This document shows positions 7,837 to 15,752 of a DNA stretch of 27,745 nt, one piece after another. This DNA comes from a virus. Position numbers and translations under genes: made by a program. Under the pieces are notes generated by a model, which was not told where the DNA came from, ran no database searches, and worked only from the letters and a program-made list of their open reading frames with translations. The first letter of the stretch is position 1; the number at the start of each line of letters is the position of its first letter. The DNA lies in IMG/VR virus record IMGVR_UViG_3300012931_000063, positions 1 through 27,745 of that record; one strand, written 5' to 3'.

Positions 7837-9540
7837 TTACAAGTTCTCGGCCTGTATCTGCAACTCGGCCAGTGCCTCCATGAGCCCGCTCCTTGAATTC
7901 TCGGCCACCACGCTCTTAACGTCACCCGCGCCAGCCTGGTAGTTCTCTACTGCCACGAACTTGTTTATCACGATGGAGAAATGCTTCGGGGCTCTCGCCT
8001 CGACTTTAGTGCCCTCGAAGTCCTCGTCATCTTTCTTCTTCTTGGCCCTAATCTCGTCAATCTTACCTTGTTCCCCAGACAAGTAAGCCGTCAACCCCTG
8101 TTGAAGCTGCTCTAATGCCAATGCGTGTATGGCTTTCACAGATATATCTCCAGGAGCTGCATTATACTCAACCTGGATACTATCGCTAACACGTTTTTCC
8201 CAATCTCCCTCGAGGTCTTTCCGGAACCTCGGTATTGATGATAACGCCTTTTCTTCTTCTGCTATAGCTTCCTTGTAGTATTTTACCTGCAATGCTTTAG
8301 ACGGGTGTAGAGCCTTTTTCTGTGCATCTACACGAGATGTCGTCTTGGCTACTATCTCGTTCGCGTATTTCTGCTCTAGTGTCCTGCCATCGTTAATATC
8401 TGCTTCTGAATAACGCTTCTTCTTGCCATCTTGAATAACGTTAATGGTCATATTAATAGCTGATGGTATGCCCATCATCCTCGCGTCTAATGCCTTACGC
8501 CACGAAGAAGCATCAAGAAATGTACTCAACACGTCCATGCTCCCTGATAGTACTGGCCTAAGTAAGTTGCCGGAACTCTCTTTTATGGCAGTTATCTGGT
8601 TGCCAATACGACCCATTTTCACTGCCAGCTTATCAACGCCTTTACCCTTGGATAGGTCGTCAAGTGCTTCAGCCAGTTTCGGGATGAAATCCTCTGACAT
8701 CACGCTACCAGATTCAACCGCCTTCATGAATTGCGCTGACGTCATTCCCATCTTGTTGGCAAGCGTCTGGAAAGATATAGGTATCCTCTCCATCAACTGC
8801 CGGCGAAGCTCCTCCATTGATACAACGCCCTTCGAAGCCATCTGCGATACGGCCAGCAACGCCAGCTTGGTGTCCTCGGAGCTCAAGCTCATCACGGAAC
8901 TAGCTTTTGTTATTGACTCGAACACGCGCCTTGTTCTCTCACCAGCCAGGTTAGTTCCGTTGGTTGCGCCGTTGAACTGCATGAACGATTCCCTTAGCGA
9001 GTTGATGTCACTGCCGTACTTGGCGGCCATGTTGTCAACCAGGGCCATGTTAACGCCGAAATTGTGTACGCCGTTTGACGTCGCTCCTACTGACCTCTTG
9101 AACCCCTCCTGTTTTATAGTGGCGTTAGCGAGCGCAATCCCAACGCTGCCTATCATCCTAGCCCCCTCGTACATGGCCAACCCCTGGGCTACAACAGGGT
9201 TTCGCATGATGCCTGATATGCCACCGCTGAAGAAAGACTTGCCTTTTTCTGCCTCCATCTTCTTGCGCTGGCGCTCTTGATCCCTCAATAGCTTCACCTT
9301 CTCGGCGGCAAGCCTGCGCTCCTCCCTTATCTCCGCGGCCACTCGTGCCTTAGTGCGCATTACCTGCAAGTCAGACGCGAGCTTGTGCTCCCTGGCCTGC
9401 GACTTGAACATGTCGTTCAACTGGGCTTTAGCCGCTTTTGCCTTCAAGTAAGAAGCGTCAAGGTCAGCGTTGAACTTCTTTATGACGCGGTCGTAGTTAC
9501 CCTCTATGTCTATCCTGTACCCGACATCATACTCAGCCAT
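7837..9540 (-). CDS. Tail tape measure protein
   Basis: A 567-residue protein if started at MAEYDVGYRI (ATG 9540). An in-frame ATG at 9579 exists, but that stretch is used by the frameshifted chaperone ending at 9543. The N-terminus is a long, Lys/Ala-rich helical region (ADLDASYLKAKAAKAQLNDMF...). It is followed by the tape-measure N-terminal domain (LALLAVSQMASKGVVSMEELR, then MERIPISFQTLANKMGMTSAQFMK), the classic TIGR02675-type motif. The length of this protein sets tail length. It is short for a myovirus tape measure, so the tail may be short. A hydrophobic/Gly-rich segment lies near 105-135. Confidence 0.9.
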   Translation of the reverse strand: MAEYDVGYRIDIEGNYDRVIKKFNADLDASYLKAKAAKAQLNDMFKSQAREHKLASDLQVMRTKARVAAEIREERRLAAEKVKLLRDQERQRKKMEAEKGKSFFSGGISGIMRNPVVAQGLAMYEGARMIGSVGIALANATIKQEGFKRSVGATSNGVHNFGVNMALVDNMAAKYGSDINSLRESFMQFNGATNGTNLAGERTRRVFESITKASSVMSLSSEDTKLALLAVSQMASKGVVSMEELRRQLMERIPISFQTLANKMGMTSAQFMKAVESGSVMSEDFIPKLAEALDDLSKGKGVDKLAVKMGRIGNQITAIKESSGNLLRPVLSGSMDVLSTFLDASSWRKALDARMMGIPSAINMTINVIQDGKKKRYSEADINDGRTLEQKYANEIVAKTTSRVDAQKKALHPSKALQVKYYKEAIAEEEKALSSIPRFRKDLEGDWEKRVSDSIQVEYNAAPGDISVKAIHALALEQLQQGLTAYLSGEQGKIDEIRAKKKKDDEDFEGTKVEARAPKHFSIVINKFVAVENYQAGAGDVKSVVAENSRSGLMEALAELQIQAENL

Positions 9541-9542
9541 GA

Positions 9543-10138
9543 CTACTTCTTGTTTAATGAAATATCCCCTCGCTCGCACAGGAAGATTAACTCGTTCACC
9601 CTCTTTGAATACCCGTCAGCATCAAGCTTCTCCGGGTCTTCCTTGAAGTGAAAGCGTATCATCGCGTCCCACTCGATGAAATTAAAATCTTCAACCTTGT
9701 CAGCGAACGAGGGGAAATCTCCTATTTTTTTTTAATAATTGTGCCGAAAGTGTCCATGAAATAAGTGCCTATAGAATCGTACACGGCGACCTTCTGCATG
9801 CAAGTTATCGAGTTATCAACGGCCATGAACCCCTCTATGTCGTAAGGGGCGAAGCAAGAGTTGTATATCAACTGCCCTATCTCGGGTGTCATCAGCCTGC
9901 CATTATTGTCCCGCATACGGTAGCACTTCATCAGCACGTCAACGCCTGGTTTCATTATGTTGAGGTCGAACTTGTCGCCAGAATCTTCCTTGTACCTTGA
10001 CGTGTATCCTTTAATGTCCTCGGGAGCGTCCTCGAAAGAAAAGCATTCACCTGTTGCATCATTAACTAGCTCTCCAGTAGCGTTCACAACTAGCTCGAAA
10101 GTAACGTGATCCGATTGTTTGTCTTTTACTTTTAACAT
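9543..10138 (-). CDS. Tail assembly chaperone, -1 frameshifted product (G/GT type)
   Basis: After a -1 slip on the A9 run, translation continues as IGDFPSFADKVEDF...WDAMIRFHFKEDPEKL...LFLCERG-type sequence for 60 codons and stops at TAG 9545-9543, two bases before the tape measure ATG at 9540. The fused protein is 198 residues. The open frame fills exactly the 180-base gap that would otherwise be empty, and its content (aromatic, charged, helix-like) looks coding. Two-product chaperones of this kind are conserved in tailed phages even though sequences vary. No ATG-started gene otherwise fits this gap. Confidence 0.8.
9722..10138 (-). CDS. Tail assembly chaperone, unshifted product
   Basis: A 138-residue protein between tail tube and tape measure, the standard place for tail assembly chaperones (lambda G, Mu gp41-like). 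It begins MLKVKDKQSDHVTFELVVNA and ends FGTIIKKK. The last codons lie in a run of nine A (plus-strand T 9725-9733) followed at once by TAG. A -1 slip on this run opens a second frame (see the frameshifted product). The protein would bind the tape measure and recruit tube subunits during tail assembly; this is inferred from position and the frameshift signature. Confidence 0.8.
   Translation of the reverse strand: MLKVKDKQSDHVTFELVVNATGELVNDATGECFSFEDAPEDIKGYTSRYKEDSGDKFDLNIMKPGVDVLMKCYRMRDNNGRLMTPEIGQLIYNSCFAPYDIEGFMAVDNSITCMQKVAVYDSIGTYFMDTFGTIIKKK
9725..9733 (-). promoter_or_regulatory. A9 slippery site for -1 ribosomal frameshifting
   Basis: On the minus strand the sequence reads ATT AAA AAA AAA TAG in the chaperone frame. 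Nine A contain the classic slippery heptamer A-AAA-AAA, and re-pairing by -1 gives ATA GGA GAT, which stays open for 60 codons. The in-frame stop directly after the run would favour slipping. No downstream stem-loop was mapped. Confidence 0.75.
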
Positions 10139-10156
10139 GTTTGAAAAATTTTACTG

Positions 10157-10594
10157 TTATGGGAATTTTACTGTTATTCTATCGCACACGAAATCAACAG
10201 TAGCCTCCGAGTTATCGCCGGATGTTTCTGTCACTTTTGTGTACATCATTCCTGATACCGTCGCCACGCAATTCTTCTCGATACCGTTAGAGAACACGAA
10301 AGTGCTATCTTCTGGGCCATTAGCCACGAGTTGACCGCCTGGCGATGCTTTCCTTAACACGTTCAACTGTGACATTTTCATCTTCACGGTGCATGATGGC
10401 GCTTTAATAGCCCCCTCAGTCCAAGACACGTGCCTGTCGCTGTTAGCGTAGTTATCCGTGTATTGCTTCTCCTCCGAGTTTATATCTAGCGAGTCAAAAA
10501 GGCACTCTATCTTAGAGCTACCCATCATGAACAAAGCCTTACAATGGGAATATTCCATCCCGTTCAGCCTGGCTGGTTTTGGTGCTACTGCCAT
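10157..10594 (-). CDS. Tail tube protein
   Basis: A 145-residue beta-rich protein directly after the sheath gene and before the chaperone gene, where the tube protein sits in Mu- and P2-type phages. It has KIECLFDSLDINSEEK near residue 30, long predicted strands (SCTVKMKMSQLN, STFVFSNGIEKNCVATVSGMMY) and ends in strands TVDFVCDRITVKF. Size fits a tube subunit of the simple jelly-roll type that stacks as hexamers inside the sheath. No single diagnostic motif is visible, so the call depends on order and fold-like pattern. Confidence 0.75.
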   Translation of the reverse strand: MAVAPKPARLNGMEYSHCKALFMMGSSKIECLFDSLDINSEEKQYTDNYANSDRHVSWTEGAIKAPSCTVKMKMSQLNVLRKASPGGQLVANGPEDSTFVFSNGIEKNCVATVSGMMYTKVTETSGDNSEATVDFVCDRITVKFP

Positions 10595-10603
10595 GTGTTA
10601 ATT

Positions 10604-12280
10604 TTATAATGATTTAACATAACCAAGATTTATCTCTAGTGTCTTCAGTGTCTCTGTCTGCACTATCTTCACGGTCTCAGTGACCGTCCCGTCAACTATA
10701 GTAGAATTAACAACAACGCTATTATCTGGGATAGCCCCTGTCGAATCGGTAGATATTTCACCGGCGGCGGACATTGAAGTAAGCACTGCCAGTGCTGGTG
10801 CAGCCACTTTAGCCATAGCGGCGTTAGTGAGTAGCCCCGTTTCAATATCCTTTGACAACTGGCTCTCAACGATTTGCACAGAATTAACGTAGCACAACCT
10901 GGCTGCCTTGTATATCGTCTTAACTGACTTGCTCTCAGCGTAGTCAGAGCTCAACTCGTCGCAATTCTGGTCGGTGCAGAAGTACACGCCGGAAGCCCCC
11001 GGGTATTCCTTGGCGAACAAGTAGCCGTTGTTAGTTAGCAACGCCAGCAAGTTCTTCGAGTAAGTGTTTATAGACGACCACGAGAACCCGTTACTCGTCC
11101 CTCCCTCCAGGAACTCACCGTTACCAGTGAGGTTGCAAGATGCCGTTTCAGCTACAGACACGTTGCATTTAACGCCTGACCTTATACCTAGCCAAGCCCC
11201 GCAAGTACCTACTGATCTACCAGTTACACCAGTCAAGTACTCCAGTGTAGACGATTTAGTGCCGTTAATCTTCGACCTGGCACTCCTGAACGACCCCCCG
11301 AAATCAAACGTCACGTTCCTCGCCGCTGCACTACGTAGGTTAACCCCTGACGCCAGCGTGGCAGTGTTCGCCATAGTGGCTATATCTGTCACAGTGTCCA
11401 TCGTTAGTATACCAAGCGCGTACTGGCTGTAATTAGCCCCCATTTGCTCGTAAACATACTGGTGCTCTGATATTTGAGACAACAAGTCAGCCCCAGCCGT
11501 GCCCACGCCCTCCTTAGTGAACGCGGCGAACTGCCATATCGTGCCGTTCGCGTAGTCCTGCATGTCTTGCAGCCTGTCGGCATCCCATTTCTCGGCCGTG
11601 GTCACGCTAGAGTAGTCGTAGATCCCAACGTATATATTGATGTTAGGGTTCTTCTCGAATGCTTGCTTGATGTGGTAATGCAGGACGGCAATCTCGCTAC
11701 CAACACCGCCGGAGAATTGCGTTACGGTTATGTTCGACGTAACGGCAACACCGTTCGAATCCCTCACCGTTGCTGATAGGCCGGAGTGTATCGACTTGCC
11801 CATTTTTGAAGGAGCGACAAGCGTAGTTCCGTAGTCACTACCAGTCAATGTAGCCGTACCGGCAGTGTAACCGTGCGTGTTTGTATTAGCGTTTATAGCA
11901 TCCGCCACAGACTGGCATAATAACTGTTTAGTAGTGTCGTTAGAAGTAACAACGTACTTGCAAAGCGTTACCTTGTTGCCAAAAGACGGCTCAATAACGA
12001 CATTGACAACGTAACCTGTCGTCTGTGTGCTGGTGAACACAAGCTTACCACCAGTTGCCTTTGTCTCGTCGCTGTGCTTGTCGTTAATACCGTAAGATTC
12101 CGCCATTGATAGCGACAATATTAACTTTATCCTGTCGCTTGTAGAGAAAGAACCATCGTAAGGCGTCAAGTACCCTGTCATGTTGGCGTCAGACATGTCG
12201 AACATTAACCCGGAAACCGCCTCGTCCTGGGTTGATAGTTGACCTGTAGATTTGAGTATATTCGTGTTTACAGCTCCCAT
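10604..12280 (-). CDS. Contractile tail sheath protein (DUF2586-like)
   Basis: A 558-residue protein, by far the largest in the tail-tube cluster. The N-terminus (MGAVNTNILKSTGQLS) and the segments AVLHYHIKQAFEKNPNINIY, LLSQISEHQYVYEQMGANYS, GNWLG-like AWLGIRSG and SWSSINTYSKNLLALLTNNG match the sheath type seen in Bacteroidetes Mu-like phages (DUF2586). The C-terminal domain has a long helix region (KTIYKAARLCYVNSVQIVES), fitting the sheath handshake. It is followed by the tube gene after nine bases. It proves the tail is contractile, so the phage is a myovirus type. Confidence 0.85.
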   Translation of the reverse strand: MGAVNTNILKSTGQLSTQDEAVSGLMFDMSDANMTGYLTPYDGSFSTSDRIKLILSLSMAESYGINDKHSDETKATGGKLVFTSTQTTGYVVNVVIEPSFGNKVTLCKYVVTSNDTTKQLLCQSVADAINANTNTHGYTAGTATLTGSDYGTTLVAPSKMGKSIHSGLSATVRDSNGVAVTSNITVTQFSGGVGSEIAVLHYHIKQAFEKNPNINIYVGIYDYSSVTTAEKWDADRLQDMQDYANGTIWQFAAFTKEGVGTAGADLLSQISEHQYVYEQMGANYSQYALGILTMDTVTDIATMANTATLASGVNLRSAAARNVTFDFGGSFRSARSKINGTKSSTLEYLTGVTGRSVGTCGAWLGIRSGVKCNVSVAETASCNLTGNGEFLEGGTSNGFSWSSINTYSKNLLALLTNNGYLFAKEYPGASGVYFCTDQNCDELSSDYAESKSVKTIYKAARLCYVNSVQIVESQLSKDIETGLLTNAAMAKVAAPALAVLTSMSAAGEISTDSTGAIPDNSVVVNSTIVDGTVTETVKIVQTETLKTLEINLGYVKSL

Positions 12281-12282
12281 TA

Positions 12283-12504
12283 CTAATTGTTTTTGCTCGT
12301 TTTATTAGACTTCTTCGACTCTTCAACAGTTGATTGACCACCAGCTGAACCAGTCACAACAGGCACTACAAGCAACCCGACTATCGCCGAGTACCTTTCA
12401 GCCAAATCCTTCCTGTTAAAACGGTGTATACCGACACTGTATTTAACAGGAAGCCCTTCATCTAGGGCTCCTGTTTCAATACTGTCCATGTTACCTTGCT
12501 TCAA
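12283..12504 (-). CDS. Small hypothetical protein (73 aa) between capsid and sheath
   Basis: A short ORF that overlaps the end of the capsid gene by 14 bases. A second ATG at 12489 follows the capsid stop directly (TAACATG), so re-initiation there would give 68 residues starting MDSIETG. The middle holds HRFNRKDLAERYSAIVGLLVV, and the tail is Ser/Lys/Asn rich. No family is recognised. Its place fits a small head-tail joining or accessory protein, without further support. Confidence 0.65.
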   Translation of the reverse strand: MKQGNMDSIETGALDEGLPVKYSVGIHRFNRKDLAERYSAIVGLLVVPVVTGSAGGQSTVEESKKSNKTSKNN

Positions 12505-13465
12505 CTATTGCCACTATACCCTTGCCGTCGCTCCTGGCCTTGCCACCAGCGTAGTAGGCCGATGCCTCTATGAGAGTGTCACCCTCAACGCCGGTTGGTT
12601 GCTCCATCGCGGACCTGAACAAGCCAAGACCGCCTCGAACAGCCGATGGTTTGAACAATATCGCTGCACCTACATCCGTTGATGCGAAAGCTGTACCGGC
12701 CGTGTCGTACGTGCTGTTCTCCTTGATGAATTTTGGCACGCCAGCAGACGTGTAAACGACACCATTGCCACCAAGAACAGGGTGTAACCTTTCAACAAAA
12801 TGTACACCCATGAATTCCCATACCTTACCGTCTCTAAGAGCGGTGTCAATGTTTGTGCGCTCTGCATAAGTGAAGTTAGCCCACTCGAACATATCCCATT
12901 TGAATCCTGTAGTAAGAAGACACATTGTCTTCTCGTTCACGGCAAAACCGTCGTTATCAAGTGCATTCAACGCTAACCTGAAGTCGTCTTCCAGCATTCG
13001 TTTAACAACCGCCGGGCTAGTTGTAGACTTGAGGTTACAAGCCCTCGTTGTCGTGCCTGTTGTCCTGATGATCCTTGTTGAATCAGTCGGGGCGATGTCG
13101 TATAGCCACCTGTTGCATGCCCTATCAATAAGCCTGTTAGCGTGCTGTGTAGCTACCTCAGTGATCAAAGACGCAACAGTTTGATCACTCATCTCCTCCC
13201 TATACGCTACTGGCACCCTGCGCGAGTGAATGCCTATAGGAGTGAACTCGTTGTAAGTGTTCACCAGTGCAGACTGTGCCGGTACGGGCAGTATAGTAGA
13301 ATCACCGTAGTAAGCTGACTCTATGTCGCCAACTATGCCACCCTGTATCTTGTCAGACGCCAGTTCCTCGTTAGTGAACGTCTTCCCCATCTTGAAGACA
13401 GAGTTGTCAGCTACAATCGTGCGCTCTGCTTCCCTCTCTATGTATATTTTGCTTAACCTTGCCAT
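12491..13465 (-). CDS. Major capsid protein (HK97-type fold, Mu-like)
   Basis: A 324-residue protein placed after protease/scaffold and decoration-like genes. It carries TFTNEELASDKIQGGIVGDIES, ESAYYGDSTILPVP, a central helical region (QTVASLITEVATQHANRLIDRACNRW) and a C-terminal segment FKPSAVRGGLGLFRSAMEQPTG...IEASAYYAGGKAR, like the P-domain end of HK97-fold coat proteins. It would form the icosahedral shell. Cleavage of the coat's N-terminus by the protease is possible but not evident. Confidence comes from order, length and the C-terminal pattern. Confidence 0.85.
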   Translation of the reverse strand: MARLSKIYIEREAERTIVADNSVFKMGKTFTNEELASDKIQGGIVGDIESAYYGDSTILPVPAQSALVNTYNEFTPIGIHSRRVPVAYREEMSDQTVASLITEVATQHANRLIDRACNRWLYDIAPTDSTRIIRTTGTTTRACNLKSTTSPAVVKRMLEDDFRLALNALDNDGFAVNEKTMCLLTTGFKWDMFEWANFTYAERTNIDTALRDGKVWEFMGVHFVERLHPVLGGNGVVYTSAGVPKFIKENSTYDTAGTAFASTDVGAAILFKPSAVRGGLGLFRSAMEQPTGVEGDTLIEASAYYAGGKARSDGKGIVAIVEAR

Positions 13466-13476
13466 GATTTTATTTT

Positions 13477-13827
13477 TTAGTCAATTTGAACTCTTGCCGC
13501 AAGAGGCGTGAATACGCTACCGTTATATATCAACGTCCCGTTGATAGTCTTACCTGCCACACCAGTTACCGTCCGGGGGGAGAAACCATCACCGAATGTA
13601 AGTGTCTGCGCGCCAACAGATGTTGCCTGCATGAACATCATTGCCCCGACCTGTAACCCAGCCGGGATGTCAGCTGTCAACGTAACGTTCACCGAGATCG
13701 GGTTAGTAACGCCATCAACCATTGTCAGGTCGTTAGTCACAGTTATTGTTTGCGCCGCGTCTGCCGCCGTTAGCGTTACCGTCGCTGCACCTCCTAGAGG
13801 TCTAGCGTACCTTGTAGTATCTGCCAT
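13477..13827 (-). CDS. Capsid decoration-like / head protein (116 aa)
   Basis: A 116-residue Thr/Val/Ala-rich protein between protease/scaffold and major capsid genes. It is almost wholly beta-like (GGAATVTLTAADAAQTITVTND, ISVNVTLTADIP, AQTLTFGDGFS, NGTLIYNGSVFTPL). Phages often encode a decoration or stabilising protein (lambda D, or Mu gp-type) at just this point. It starts four bases before the end of its neighbour's spacer. The function is inferred from position and composition. Confidence 0.7.
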   Translation of the reverse strand: MADTTRYARPLGGAATVTLTAADAAQTITVTNDLTMVDGVTNPISVNVTLTADIPAGLQVGAMMFMQATSVGAQTLTFGDGFSPRTVTGVAGKTINGTLIYNGSVFTPLAARVQID

Positions 13828-13830
13828 GTG

Positions 13831-14331
13831 TTACTCCTCCTTCTTCTTGAATTTCAGTAAGTTGCTATACGCTGCCTTGTCAACAGCCCTCAGCCTATCG
13901 ACGTAAGCCTCTCCGCCTTCCATGGCCATTACCTCTTCTATCGTCTTGCCAGAGAACTGTGACGCGGCACTAGCCGTACTCGCGGCAGATACACCAGCCT
14001 GAGATACAGGGAGTGGCTTGTGTATTGGCGTCATTGCGTCAATTACTGCCTTTAGCTGCGCGATAGTTAGCGAGGCCGTGTTATCGGTTAATTCCTTGGC
14101 CTTGTCGGTGGCAATCCTGCCAGACGCCACGCCGGCTTCAACCAACCTTGTTTTCTCGACGTTATCGAACGCCTTTATCTCGCCATTAAGCCGTGTTATC
14201 TCGGCATCTTTAGCCGCTATAACAGCATTTTTTGCTGTTATTTCCTCACGGAGGGCAGATACCTTGGACACGACAACGGAGATGTTCTCCTCGCAACCTA
14301 TCACGGCCGCTACTGTCTTTAGATGCTCCAT
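13831..14331 (-). CDS. Nested scaffold protein from an internal start (candidate)
   Basis: An in-frame ATG at 14331 (Met219, MEHLKTVAAVIG) lies right after the NTNS linker, at the protease/scaffold boundary. Starting there gives 166 residues containing only the coiled-coil scaffold part. Lambda C/Nu3 and Mu I/Z use the same nested arrangement. The bases before it are AT-rich and repetitive (AACACTAATTCA x3), as in the A/T-rich leaders of Bacteroidota. This start is inference and is not needed for the longer product. Confidence 0.4.
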   Translation of the reverse strand: MEHLKTVAAVIGCEENISVVVSKVSALREEITAKNAVIAAKDAEITRLNGEIKAFDNVEKTRLVEAGVASGRIATDKAKELTDNTASLTIAQLKAVIDAMTPIHKPLPVSQAGVSAASTASAASQFSGKTIEEVMAMEGGEAYVDRLRAVDKAAYSNLLKFKKKEE

Positions 14332-14985
14332 ACTTGAATTAGTGTTTGAATTAGTGTTTGAATTAGTGTTATCATTTAACATCGCAGCGCAAACCTTGTA
14401 TCTATCTTGCACGTGCATGTCAATAGTTTTCCCCGTGTTTATAACCTCGTCAACGAGCCCCGCGTCTTCCTGTGTTTTGCCTAAGACAAAGTAATGATCT
14501 TTACCGTCAAGCCACTCATTATTGAATTTATCACCGAGTATCCCTTTTAATATAGTGAATAACTTGTCGTTCTCGGCAGATAGGTACATTTTCTCGCTGT
14601 CTGTCAACGGCGTCATATCACTATTTTCATAGTGTGCCGCGTGCACCATTGAGCTGGAGTAATCCCTTGCTTTCCTGTGCTTCCCGCACTGCATTAGTAT
14701 GAACCCCATCGAGTAGGCAACCCCGTCATTTATAGTCGTTATGTTCGCCTTAGAAGAAAGCATCTCGGCTATGACAGAAGTCCCCTCGTAAGTATACCCG
14801 CCGTGCGTGTTTATCCTCACGTTTATATTTATGCCAGGTATAGAGAAATTTGATAGCCATTGAGCTAGTGAATGGCCGTCTATTTCATAGCCTATATCGC
14901 CGTATATCCTAACATCATAAGTTTTATCGTCAATCTTGTTGACGACCTCAGACATTGGTTTGAACGATTTTGCCGCGTTATTCAT
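13831..14985 (-). CDS. Prohead maturation protease (ClpP-like) fused to scaffold domain
   Basis: A 384-residue protein. Residues 20-190 are a ClpP-like serine protease: INTHGGYTYEG (59-68), the catalytic Ser in AYSMG (Ser92), the catalytic His in MVHAAH (His115) and a likely Asp in GLVDEV (Asp179). A low-complexity linker of NTNS repeats (206-217) leads to a scaffold-like part with a long coiled coil (LREEITAKNAVIAAKDAEITRL) and an Ala/Ser-rich end. It should cleave the scaffold (and itself) during prohead maturation. It is the first gene of block B, and a nested start (14331) could make scaffold alone. Confidence 0.9.
   Translation of the reverse strand: MNNAAKSFKPMSEVVNKIDDKTYDVRIYGDIGYEIDGHSLAQWLSNFSIPGININVRINTHGGYTYEGTSVIAEMLSSKANITTINDGVAYSMGFILMQCGKHRKARDYSSSMVHAAHYENSDMTPLTDSEKMYLSAENDKLFTILKGILGDKFNNEWLDGKDHYFVLGKTQEDAGLVDEVINTGKTIDMHVQDRYKVCAAMLNDNTNSNTNSNTNSSMEHLKTVAAVIGCEENISVVVSKVSALREEITAKNAVIAAKDAEITRLNGEIKAFDNVEKTRLVEAGVASGRIATDKAKELTDNTASLTIAQLKAVIDAMTPIHKPLPVSQAGVSAASTASAASQFSGKTIEEVMAMEGGEAYVDRLRAVDKAAYSNLLKFKKKEE
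14336..14371 (-). repeat. 12-bp tandem repeat x3 in the protease-scaffold linker
   Basis: The plus strand reads gaattagtgttt three times (14336-14347, 14348-14359, 14360-14371; the last copy ends in tta). It encodes the NTNS repeats and sits directly before the internal ATG at 14331. It could act both as a flexible hinge and as an unstructured leader for the nested start. Confidence 0.85.
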
Positions 14986-15035
14986 GTGGCTAATTTAGAA
15001 CAATTACAAATAACAAAAACAATGTGAAGTATGTC

Positions 15036-15066
15036 GCATAATATGCAATTTTTGCACTTATATTTG
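15036..15066 (+). promoter_or_regulatory. Promoter-like -7 site with two inverted repeats, upstream of the HTH gene
   Basis: TATATTTG at 15059-15066 matches the -7 element TAnnTTTG for rightward transcription of the HTH gene at 15120. No good -33 TTTG is present. Just upstream are GCATAATATGC (15036-15046, palindrome with a central a) and TGCAATTTTTGCA (15044-15056), two overlapping inverted repeats. They are candidate operators, since an HTH protein lies next to them and a minus-strand structural block (start 14985) lies on the other side. Confidence 0.5.
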
Positions 15067-15119
15067 CCGTCAAATTTTTTAACCATATTTTAAATAAAAT
15101 CACCTAAAAACAATTAACT

Positions 15120-15383
15120 ATGCCAAAAGAGTATAAGGAAATCTTGGAAACAGCACTAGAGGCTACCCGGCAAGAGTGCCTTCGATTGAAGACATTCAGG
15201 AGAGACAATTGCATAACGCAGAAACAAGTGAAAGATGTGTCGTTTATAAGCACTAGAACTATATCAAGCATAGAAACTGGTGAATATAACGCGCGAGTTC
15301 ACACGCTAGAGATTTACAAGGCCGCGCTAAACTTGTTGTACAATAAAAAGATGGCCAAACGAAACATATGTTTTAACAAATAA
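15120..15383 (+). CDS. HTH (XRE/Cro-like) DNA-binding protein, 87 aa
   Basis: An 87-residue plus-strand gene starting a four-gene set. The segment FRRDNCITQKQVKDVSFISTRTISSIETGEYNARVHTLEIYKAAL fits an XRE-type helix-turn-helix: a 'TQ..vA...g.s...is.iE.G....s..tl..i..aL' pattern, with one helix replaced by FIS. It could repress its own promoter and the divergent block B. It may be the phage's repressor/Cro-like switch or a transposable-element type regulator; the DNA-binding role is well supported, the target is not. Confidence 0.8.
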   Translation: MPKEYKEILETALEATRQECLRLKTFRRDNCITQKQVKDVSFISTRTISSIETGEYNARVHTLEIYKAALNLLYNKKMAKRNICFNK

Positions 15384-15384
15384 T

Positions 15385-15549
15385 ATGGAATACATGTCAT
15401 TTATCCTGGCGGCATCATCATTCATGCTAAGTTTCATAGCGCACTGTTGCACTAGTAACCAGCGAACACGCAAGTTGTTATTCATAGTTGGCGCTCTCTC
15501 GCTGATAGCGTGCGCTTACGAGTATTCATTATTAATTAATAACTATTAA
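15385..15549 (+). CDS. Small two-helix membrane protein (54 aa)
   Basis: ATG 15385 opens a 54-codon frame directly after the HTH stop (spacing one base) and ends at TAA 15549. It has two hydrophobic segments: about 4-20 (MSFILAASSFMLSFIAH) and about 31-48 (LLFIVGALSLIACAYEYS), with positive residues (QRTRK) between them, which suggests a hairpin in the inner membrane with the loop inside. It could be a holin-like, immunity or exclusion protein. No family is recognised. Confidence 0.55.
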   Translation: MEYMSFILAASSFMLSFIAHCCTSNQRTRKLLFIVGALSLIACAYEYSLLINNY

Positions 15550-15553
15550 ATTT

Positions 15554-15751
15554 ATGGGAAACTTGAAAGAACAAAGTGTAGCATACCCCGTTTTGCTTGA
15601 AAAGTATGTTAAATACATCATGGGCTGCGAGGGCTCTGATTTTATACACATCCATAACGAGAGGCACATGTCCTACGTTGAATTCACGGATAAAGAGTGG
15701 GATGTATTGAAAGAAATATCTAAAAGATGCAACTATAAAAACGAAATATAA
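15554..15751 (+). CDS. Small hypothetical protein (65 aa)
   Basis: A 65-residue soluble ORF four bases after the membrane protein and one base before the next gene, so co-transcribed. It has a charged, helix-like pattern with Cys and His (LEKYVKYIMGCEGSDFIHIHNERHMSYVEF) and ends DVLKEISKRCNYKNEI. No family is recognised. Context places it in the plus-strand HTH/immunity set. Confidence 0.6.
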   Translation: MGNLKEQSVAYPVLLEKYVKYIMGCEGSDFIHIHNERHMSYVEFTDKEWDVLKEISKRCNYKNEI

Positions 15752-15752
15752 C

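Noticed and set aside
8444-9280. 278-codon plus-strand ORF
   Set aside because: It is the antisense of the well-supported tape measure gene; no promoter or coding character of its own.
9541-9579. ATG at 9579 as tape measure start
   Set aside because: That stretch belongs to the end of the frameshifted chaperone and adds an implausible MRARGYFIKQEVV leader; MAEY at 9540 follows the TAG directly.
14018-14494. 158-codon plus-strand ORF
   Set aside because: It is antisense to the protease/scaffold gene; the ClpP and coiled-coil motifs are on the minus strand.
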